Assembly: GCA_023489135.1 (NCBI GenBank)
Contig: JAMDCE010000255.1
Location: 1,400-8,492, forward strand
DNA from: Chloroflexota bacterium
GTDB lineage: Bacteria > Chloroflexota > Chloroflexia > JAMDCE01
Reading direction: 5' to 3'
DNA: 7,093 nt
The position numbers were made by a program, and so were the translations under genes. Every line of letters starts with the position of its first letter. Positions within the stretch are counted from its first letter, which is position 1. A model generated the notes under the pieces. That model was not told where the DNA came from, did not search any database, and saw only the letters and a list, made by a program, of their open reading frames with translations. This document shows, one piece after another, positions 1 through 4,776 of the stretch.

Positions 1-1452
1 TGCAAAGGAGCGGATCCGGAAGTGGGGATGCTGGAAGGATTGATCTCGCTGGTGGACAAGAATCTGCTTGGGCAGGAGGAACAGGCTGATGGAGAGCCTC
101 GCTTCCGGATGTCGGAAACTATGCGGGAGTACGCCGTGGACCGATTGGCCGCAGAAGATGGCGATGAGGCCGAGAAAACTCATCTGAGGCACGCCCAATA
201 TTTTCTTGATCTGGCTAGGCGAGCGGAGCCGATGCTGTGGGGTCGCGAACAGATAGTTTGGCTGACCCGCCTGGACCGGGAATTTTGCAACTTTCGCGCC
301 GCGATGGCCTGGAGCGTGGGCAAGAATGGCGACCCTCAAATCGGACTTGGGATTGGCGGCACGCTGTGGCACTTCTGGGACCTCCGCAGCATCTTAGGCG
401 AGGGGCGCCGTTGGATGTCGGCGCTGCTCTCTGCCACACCTGTCCAGACGCCTGAACGGGTTAAGGCCTTAAATGTAATGAGCTACCTCGCGTACCTCCA
501 AGGCGATGCGGCGGCCATGCTTCCTCCCCTGCAGGAAGCTCTAACCGTAGGGCGGAAGCTTGACGACGCCTTTGGCCTCGCCTTGACCCTTACCGGCATC
601 GGGTCATTCGCGCATCTGGGAGGCGACAGTGATCGCGCCGTGCCACTGCTGGAGGAAGCTATCGACGTAGGCCGGAGAGCGGAATGGAAGTTTATCCTAC
701 AATCAGCGATCGGTTGGCTAGCTGTTGTAGCCTGGTCTCGGGGAGAGCGGGCCCGGGCCATGGCGCTGATGGAGCAATCCTTGGGCCAAGCGCGTGAATG
801 TGAAGATGCCTGGGGTGGCGGCCATTCCCTGTTCTTTCTAGGTAAATGGGCCCTCCAGCAGGGCAAATACCGAAGAGCGAGAGCGCTCTTGCAGGAAAGC
901 TTGAACTTGCGTCGCAAGCTGGAGGATCGCATAGGCGTAGCCACATGCATGGATGAGCTAGCCTGCATGGCCGCTGGGCAGGGCGACTGGGAAAGGGCTG
1001 TTCGACTGCTTGGAGCCGCTGAGGCGCTGCGGGAAAGCATCGGCGCCGATGTGCTAGCCGGTTGGCAAAGCGATTCGAGCCACGCCGCCGGCAAAGCTCG
1101 CGCTGCTCTCGGAGAGCAAAGGTTCGAGAATGCCTGGGAAGCGGGAAAGGTCATGACACCGGACGCGGCCATCGAACTAGCCTTAGGGGAAGGGGAGCCA
1201 CTCCACCCGATCGAGCTTCCCGCATCGGCGAGCCGAGGTTGGTCACCTTTAACTCGCCGTGAGCGAGAGGTAGCTGTTCTGGTCGCCCAAGGCCGAACTA
1301 ACCAACAAATCTCAGCCGAGCTAGTGATTTCACGCCGAACTGTCGATGCTCATATCGCCAACATCCTCGAAAAGCTGGGGTTCACCTCACGAGCCCGGGT
1401 GGCTGCCTGGGCGGTGGGCATAGGCCTTATTTCATCAGAGTCACCGGCGTAA
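1..1452 (+). CDS. LuxR-family transcriptional regulator with TPR region, C-terminal part (5' partial)
   Basis: This is the C-terminal part of a large cytoplasmic regulator, probably of the ATPase-TPR-LuxR (MalT/LAL-like) type; the ATPase half would lie upstream. The frame is open from base 1 and the first codons (CKGADPEV) already fit the family, so the GTG at 22 is probably not the true start. Bases 28-140 encode the winged-helix-like segment (LISLVDKNLL, then RFRMSETMREYAVDRL), followed by a conserved helical stretch ending in NFRAAMAWS near 312. Bases 457-1050 hold about five TPR-like helical pairs (for example GDSDRAVPLLEEAIDVGRR and GKYRRARALLQESLNLRRK). Bases 1240-1435 encode a canonical LuxR/GerE helix-turn-helix: LTRREREVAVLVAQGRTN, then ISRRTVDAHIANILEKLGF. 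The gene ends at TAA 1450-1452 with no clear terminator. Such proteins usually sense a ligand or partner through the TPR part and activate transcription. Target and inducer are unknown; the downstream surface-protein genes are possible targets only by proximity. Confidence 0.9.
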   Translation, partial: CKGADPEVGMLEGLISLVDKNLLGQEEQADGEPRFRMSETMREYAVDRLAAEDGDEAEKTHLRHAQYFLDLARRAEPMLWGREQIVWLTRLDREFCNFRAAMAWSVGKNGDPQIGLGIGGTLWHFWDLRSILGEGRRWMSALLSATPVQTPERVKALNVMSYLAYLQGDAAAMLPPLQEALTVGRKLDDAFGLALTLTGIGSFAHLGGDSDRAVPLLEEAIDVGRRAEWKFILQSAIGWLAVVAWSRGERARAMALMEQSLGQARECEDAWGGGHSLFFLGKWALQQGKYRRARALLQESLNLRRKLEDRIGVATCMDELACMAAGQGDWERAVRLLGAAEALRESIGADVLAGWQSDSSHAAGKARAALGEQRFENAWEAGKVMTPDAAIELALGEGEPLHPIELPASASRGWSPLTRREREVAVLVAQGRTNQQISAELVISRRTVDAHIANILEKLGFTSRARVAAWAVGIGLISSESPA

Positions 1453-1570
1453 TTTCTCCGTGGGTGACTGCCAAGCGCCTGCATCTACAAGCATCGTCTG
1501 CCCATAGATGAGAACTATCTGATCTAGCGCTCGACAAGCGATTGCCCGAACAAAGAACAAATAGGTACGT

Positions 1571-1594
1571 CTCTAGGTATTTCTACCGATAGAG
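1571..1594 (+). promoter_or_regulatory. Inverted repeat, possible operator or activator site
   Basis: The sequence reads CTCTA-GGTA-TTTC-TACC-GA-TAGAG. The two arms pair over nine bases, interrupted only by a GA bulge on the right arm. A similar half-site, ATAGGTA, lies just upstream at 1561-1567. The repeat sits where the -35 region of the candidate promoter ending at 1618 would be, so a regulator-binding site is a reasonable guess. A transcribed hairpin is the alternative. Confidence 0.35.
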
Positions 1595-1609
1595 CTTTGA
1601 TTGGACTCC

Positions 1610-1618
1610 TGGTAGGAT
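1610..1618 (+). promoter_or_regulatory. Candidate extended -10 promoter element
   Basis: TGG-TAGGAT matches the extended -10 pattern TGn plus four of six bases of TATAAT. No good -35 hexamer is present at 17-18 bases upstream; that position is taken by an inverted repeat, as expected for an activator-dependent promoter. Transcription from here would start near 1625 and give a leader of about 134 bases before the start codon at 1759. The evidence is a weak consensus match only. Confidence 0.25.
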
Positions 1619-1638
1619 GAGCGCATAGGCCCGATGGG

Positions 1639-1711
1639 AAGGCTTGCCACGCGGGTGGCCTTTGGTGGCCGCTATCGGCAAGTCGAGAAGCTTCAACCCT
1701 CGAAGGTTGAA
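1639..1711 (+). promoter_or_regulatory. Structured leader with consecutive hairpins
   Basis: Several stems can be drawn here. AAGG(1639-1642)/CCTT(1659-1662) encloses CCAC(1647-1650)/GTGG(1655-1658). GCCG-CTAT-CGGC at 1668-1679 is a perfect tetraloop hairpin. CTTGCC(1643-1648)/GGCAAG(1677-1682) is a longer-range alternative that would compete with both. TTCAACC(1692-1698)/GGTTGAA(1705-1711) is a perfect seven-pair stem with a six-base loop. A direct repeat GGTGGCC occurs at 1654-1660 and 1664-1670. The pattern does not match a riboswitch class I can recall. It could be a regulatory leader RNA or protein-binding DNA sites. Confidence 0.35.
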
Positions 1712-1744
1712 CACCCTACGACACTTCGGTCCTCGAGTTCCTGG

Positions 1745-1752
1745 AAGGAGGG
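1745..1752 (+). promoter_or_regulatory. Strong ribosome-binding site
   Basis: AAGGAGGG lies seven bases (counted from GGAGG) before the ATG at 1759. It fixes the start of the first exported propeller gene and argues against more downstream starts. Confidence 0.85.
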
Positions 1753-1758
1753 AAGACA

Positions 1759-4605
1759 ATGAAGGCGCGGCTCTTTACAGACTTGACACTTCTCTTGATC
1801 TTTGGCCTCATGGCCTCGCTTCTTCCCGCCGGTGCCCTACCCCCCCAGGCAATAGCCGGGCCAGTAGATTCAGATCATTCTCTCTACCGTGGCAATGTGG
1901 CCGAAACGCTCCAAAGCGCGCCAGCGATGTTCATCGAGAACGCCGGACAGATGGATCCTAAGGCCCGCTTTGAGGTGGTGGGTGCTAATAGCGCCCTCTT
2001 CCTGACCGAAGAGGCCCTCTGGTACAGAGTCCTCGAAAACTCCAAAGGTCAACCTTCCCTCGATCGAGACCAAAGGCTGGGACTCGAGACTTCAATAGCC
2101 GAAAAGCAAGATCGCAAAGCGGTAAACTTGAAGGAGAGCTTTGTAGGAGCCAACCCTCACCCTCATCTGGAACCTTTCAATCGACTGGAGACAAAGGTTT
2201 CCTACTTCAGGGGCAACGACCCTGCGAAGTGGCGATCAGATGTTCCGGTTTGGGGTGGAGTGCGCTATGTGGACCTTTATCCTAACATCGATCTGGAGAT
2301 TACGGGCGATGAAGGCGGTCTCAGCCAGCGGATGGTAGCTAAACCAGGTGCCAATCTGAGTGCCGTAGCGATGCGAGTGGATGGGGCAGACAGTCTCAAC
2401 CTCCAAGGTGATCATCTAGACATCAAAACCGTCGTGGGAGATTCTTCCCTTCCCCTTCTGCAAGCGCCGACGGCCGAAGGCGCTCTGAACCTGACGTCGT
2501 CAGCCGGTCCAACCATCAAAGGCAATGTCGTCGCCCAGCCCTTCGCTGGTTCATCACCAACTCTGACTTCGCAGATACTGGCTCCTGGTTCCGGACTCGT
2601 CTACTCCACTTTCCTCGGCGGCAGCGGTCGTGATTCCGCGTATTCTGTCGCGATAGATAGTTTGGGTGCGGCCTATGTGACCGGGGAGACCGACTCCGTG
2701 GATTTTGCGACCGGTATCCCACCAGCACCCGGCTATGACCCAAGCTACAACGGCGGCAACTCAGACATATTTGTGGTCAAGTTGAATCCAGCCGGCACAG
2801 GGCTGACCTACGCAACCTTCCTGGGTGGCGCTTACGACGAGTACCTCTCGGCAATAGCCGTCGATTCATTAGGAGCAGCGTATATCACGGGCTACTCTGA
2901 TAGTCCCGATTTTCCCATTACCTCCCAGGTCCTTTCCAAGCCTGTAACTCTTGGCGGCCGAGGAGCCATCGTGGTGAAGCTCAGCCCATCCGGGCGCAAT
3001 CTGGTGTACTCCACCTTCTTAGGTGCCACCAGCCAGACCGCCGCCTTCGCGCTGGCGGTAAACTCCTCGGGCCAGGCCTACGTTGCCGGGATGGTCGCGG
3101 GCTCCGACTTCCCCACCACACCTGGTGCGTATGCGCCTACCTCCAGCGGCGGTGATGGCTTCCTGGTGAAGCTAAATGCGGCTGGCAACGGACTGATCTA
3201 TTCCACCTTTATACCTGGCAGCCAATCTGAGCGCCCTCGCGGCCTGGCGGTTGATCCCTCTGGCGTGGCCTACCTGGTCGGAGATACCAACTCTCTCGAT
3301 TTCCCGACCACGCCTGGTGCGTTCAGCCGGACCTACAGCGGTGGGGATTATGATGGCTTCCTAACGAAGCTAAGACCAGCCGGGTCTGGGTCCGCCGACC
3401 TTCTCTACTCCTCCTACCTCGGTGGAGCGGGGACTGAGCGCCCCACGGCCGTAGGGCTGGGCCCCGCTGGGGCCGTGTATGTAACGGGCTATACCGAGTC
3501 GCCCACCTTCCCCACCACGCCTGGCAGCTATGATCGCACCAGCAACGGCAGGGATGCTTTTGTATCCAAATTGAACCCCGCTGGTAGTGGTACGGGGGAC
3601 TTGGTCTACTCCACTTTTCTCGGTGGAAGTGACGCCGATGGTGCGTACGCTATAGCAGTAGACTCCGAGGGAGCCGCTTATGTGGCCGGCTATACCTCTT
3701 CCCTTGACTTCCCTTCTACCTCCAATGCCTACGACCGCTCTTCTGATGGTGTCTGGGGTGATGGGTTCCTTTCCCGGCTGAACCCTGCTGGAACCCGTTT
3801 AGATTATTCAACTTTGATTGGAGGCAACCGGGAGGATGGGATCTCAGGGCTAGCCCTCGACGTCACTGGAACCGCCTACATCAGTGGAGATTCCAGATCT
3901 CTAGATTTTCCGACCGTGCCCGGCTCGTTTGGAACCGTGCATCGAGGAGGCGGACTCGATGCCTTCGTGGCCAAGCTGAAGACGAAAGAACTGTCCTATT
4001 TGCCGGTGGTCCTGGACAATGCCTATGGCGGGTGGACTACCGGCATCAGCGTACGGAATACGGCTGCCACCGCCAATACGGTCAGAATCATCTATTACGA
4101 TGGCTCCGGCGACATCTCCGGATCAGAATCGAAGTTGCTTCCTCCAAACGGCTCTTGGGGTCTATATCAGGGAGGAAAGTTCGGGGGTAATTGGGCCGGC
4201 TCAGCCATCATCTCCTCGAACAAGCCCGTCGTGGCAGTAGTCAACGAAATCCACTCGGGTGGCAGCGCAATCAGCTACAGCGGTACCAGCAGTCTTGCTG
4301 ACGACCTCAGTCTGCCCACGATCTTGAACGATGCCTACGGAGGCTGGAATACCGGAATTAGCATTCAGAACCTCACCGGATTGAGTGCTTCGGTAACGAT
4401 CACCTTCTATGATGCTAACGGCCTGATAATAGGCTCACCGGTTCACCGGACCATCCCCGCTCGAGGCTCAGTCGGCCTCTACCAGGGAGGAGCACTTGGG
4501 GGAAAAGCCGGCTCAGCCAAGATCGTCTCCAACCAGCCCTTGGCCGCGATTGTCAACGAGATCGGTCCAGGGGGAAGCGCCATTAGCTACAACGGTGCCC
4601 CGTGA
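1759..4605 (+). CDS. Exported SBBP seven-bladed beta-propeller protein with DUF7948-like domain
   Basis: This is a complete 948-residue secreted or cell-surface protein of unknown ligand. Residues 1-33 look like a Sec signal peptide: MKAR, then a hydrophobic stretch at 9-22, then AGA (24-26) or AIA (31-33) as possible cleavage motifs. An Asp at position 8 is unusual next to the hydrophobic core. Residues about 52-278 resemble the DUF7948 domain that often precedes SBBP repeats, with MFIENAGQMD at 57-66 and a GNDPAKWR..VPVWGGVRYVDLYP core at 152-175. Residues 280-744 form seven SBBP blades of 64-69 residues (pattern YSTFLGG...IAVDS.GAAYV.G.T.S.DFPTT...G.D.FV.KLNPAG). Residues 748-948 are two copies of a roughly 100-residue YGGW module. 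No LPXTG motif, transmembrane helix or PEP-CTERM-like tail follows the last module, so anchoring is unclear. The start is set by the strong ribosome-binding site. A paralog follows 171 bases downstream. A binding or structural surface role is inferred. Confidence 0.93.
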   Translation: MKARLFTDLTLLLIFGLMASLLPAGALPPQAIAGPVDSDHSLYRGNVAETLQSAPAMFIENAGQMDPKARFEVVGANSALFLTEEALWYRVLENSKGQPSLDRDQRLGLETSIAEKQDRKAVNLKESFVGANPHPHLEPFNRLETKVSYFRGNDPAKWRSDVPVWGGVRYVDLYPNIDLEITGDEGGLSQRMVAKPGANLSAVAMRVDGADSLNLQGDHLDIKTVVGDSSLPLLQAPTAEGALNLTSSAGPTIKGNVVAQPFAGSSPTLTSQILAPGSGLVYSTFLGGSGRDSAYSVAIDSLGAAYVTGETDSVDFATGIPPAPGYDPSYNGGNSDIFVVKLNPAGTGLTYATFLGGAYDEYLSAIAVDSLGAAYITGYSDSPDFPITSQVLSKPVTLGGRGAIVVKLSPSGRNLVYSTFLGATSQTAAFALAVNSSGQAYVAGMVAGSDFPTTPGAYAPTSSGGDGFLVKLNAAGNGLIYSTFIPGSQSERPRGLAVDPSGVAYLVGDTNSLDFPTTPGAFSRTYSGGDYDGFLTKLRPAGSGSADLLYSSYLGGAGTERPTAVGLGPAGAVYVTGYTESPTFPTTPGSYDRTSNGRDAFVSKLNPAGSGTGDLVYSTFLGGSDADGAYAIAVDSEGAAYVAGYTSSLDFPSTSNAYDRSSDGVWGDGFLSRLNPAGTRLDYSTLIGGNREDGISGLALDVTGTAYISGDSRSLDFPTVPGSFGTVHRGGGLDAFVAKLKTKELSYLPVVLDNAYGGWTTGISVRNTAATANTVRIIYYDGSGDISGSESKLLPPNGSWGLYQGGKFGGNWAGSAIISSNKPVVAVVNEIHSGGSAISYSGTSSLADDLSLPTILNDAYGGWNTGISIQNLTGLSASVTITFYDANGLIIGSPVHRTIPARGSVGLYQGGALGGKAGSAKIVSNQPLAAIVNEIGPGGSAISYNGAP
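2596..3990 (+). repeat. Seven SBBP blade repeats (protein-level)
   Basis: Blades begin at 2596, 2803, 3001, 3193, 3400, 3601 and 3799 and are 69, 66, 64, 69, 67, 66 and 64 residues long. Each opens with a Y-[SA]-[TS] strand and then usually LGG, has a central [AV]-D/N-S-x-G-x-[AV]-Y-[VIL] strand, then usually an FP-T motif, and closes with a [VL]-x-[KR]-L strand. Blade 3 has LGA instead of LGG and blade 4 has IPG. Blades 4 and 5 carry an extra GSGxxD linker before the next blade. Seven copies fit one closed seven-bladed propeller. Confidence 0.88.
4000..4602 (+). repeat. Tandem pair of ~100-residue 'AYGGW' C-terminal modules (protein-level)
   Basis: Unit 1 starts at 4000 (residue 748) and unit 2 at 4312 (residue 852), a period of 104 residues. 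Both share, in order, LP..L..AYGGW.TGIS..N, a Y/FYD..G strand, a P..GS.GLYQGG turn, a GSA.I.S..P..A.VNEI segment and GGSAISY.G. The strand-rich pattern suggests a beta-sandwich. I do not know a named family for it; similar tails occur on exported proteins of Chloroflexota from what I recall. Binding to carbohydrate or cell wall is only a guess. Confidence 0.75.
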
Positions 4606-4620
4606 AAATCTGGGCCAAGC

Positions 4621-4653
4621 AGGGGAGCGTTAGGTTGTGACCGCGCCCCTTTA
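4621..4653 (+). terminator. Possible weak intrinsic terminator after the first propeller gene
   Basis: AGGGGAGCG (4621-4629) pairs with CGCGCCCCT (4642-4650) at eight of nine positions around a 12-base loop, 16 bases after the stop codon. The tail is only TTT followed by AAG, so termination would be weak and partial read-through into the next gene is possible. Confidence 0.4.
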
Positions 4654-4671
4654 AGCCCTGATTCCAAACTT

Positions 4672-4701
4672 CTGACTCAGGCTACGGAAGCCTCCTATAT
4701 A
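4672..4701 (+). promoter_or_regulatory. Candidate sigma-70-type promoter for the second propeller gene
   Basis: CTGACT (4672-4677, four of six matches to TTGACA) is separated by 18 bases from TATATA (4696-4701, four of six to TATAAT). Transcription would start near 4708, leaving a leader of about 70 bases. Together with the upstream hairpin this suggests the second gene may have its own promoter. It is a consensus match only. Confidence 0.35.
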
Positions 4702-4732
4702 GATTGATGCTCTGTGGGTAGCCTCGCTGAGG
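4679..4732 (+). promoter_or_regulatory. Overlapping alternative hairpins in the spacer
   Basis: AGGCTAC (4679-4685) is perfectly complementary to GTAGCCT (4718-4724). The left arm can instead pair locally, AGGCT(4679-4683)/AGCCT(4689-4693). The right arm overlaps another hairpin, CCTC(4722-4725)/GAGG(4729-4732). The structures are mutually exclusive. The arms flank the candidate -10 element, so the repeat could be an operator; if an upstream transcript reads through, it could be an RNA switch. Confidence 0.3.
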
Positions 4733-4762
4733 ACATCCAACTTCGAACCAGATAACGCCATC

Positions 4763-4770
4763 ATAGGAGG
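4763..4770 (+). promoter_or_regulatory. Strong ribosome-binding site
   Basis: ATAGGAGG ends six bases before the ATG at 4777 and sets the start of the second propeller gene. Both propeller genes share the arrangement GGAGG, a short spacer ending in GACA, then ATGAA. Confidence 0.85.
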
Positions 4771-4776
4771 ACGACA

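Larger units (their letters stand above)
1453..1758 (+). other. Intergenic region with several inverted repeats, no gene
   Basis: These 306 bases separate the regulator from the first exported-protein gene. No open frame with coding character or ribosome-binding site is confined to the region. A minor CGCT/AGCG inverted repeat lies at 1528-1540. Stronger inverted repeats, a candidate extended -10 element and the ribosome-binding site are listed separately. There is no T-rich hairpin just after the regulator stop codon, so read-through from the regulator cannot be excluded. Confidence 0.7.

Noticed and set aside
22..24. GTG at 22 as the true start of the regulator, with AAAGGAG at 4-10 as ribosome-binding site
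   Set aside because: The frame is open through base 1, the upstream codons fit the family, and proteins of this type need a longer N-terminal part. The spacing of 11 bases is also long.
483..1172. 229-codon open frame on the minus strand
   Set aside because: It lies wholly inside the regulator gene, has the Ser/Ala/Arg-rich composition of an antisense shadow, and shows no recognisable domain.
1625..1758. Known riboswitch such as a c-di-GMP type in the leader
   Set aside because: The conserved sequence blocks I can recall for that class are absent; only generic hairpins are present.
1644..1961. Open frame of 105 codons starting in the intergenic region
   Set aside because: It has no ribosome-binding site, is rich in Arg and Pro like an out-of-frame reading, and overlaps the well-supported exported protein gene in another frame.
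2596..3990. Periodic repeats of about 200 bases as a DNA repeat or CRISPR-like array
   Set aside because: The repetition is at protein level (SBBP blades) with diverged codons. There are no short identical repeats with unique spacers.
4606..4776. Small gene or tRNA in the spacer
   Set aside because: No open frame with a ribosome-binding site and no cloverleaf or TTCRANY-type T-loop is visible.
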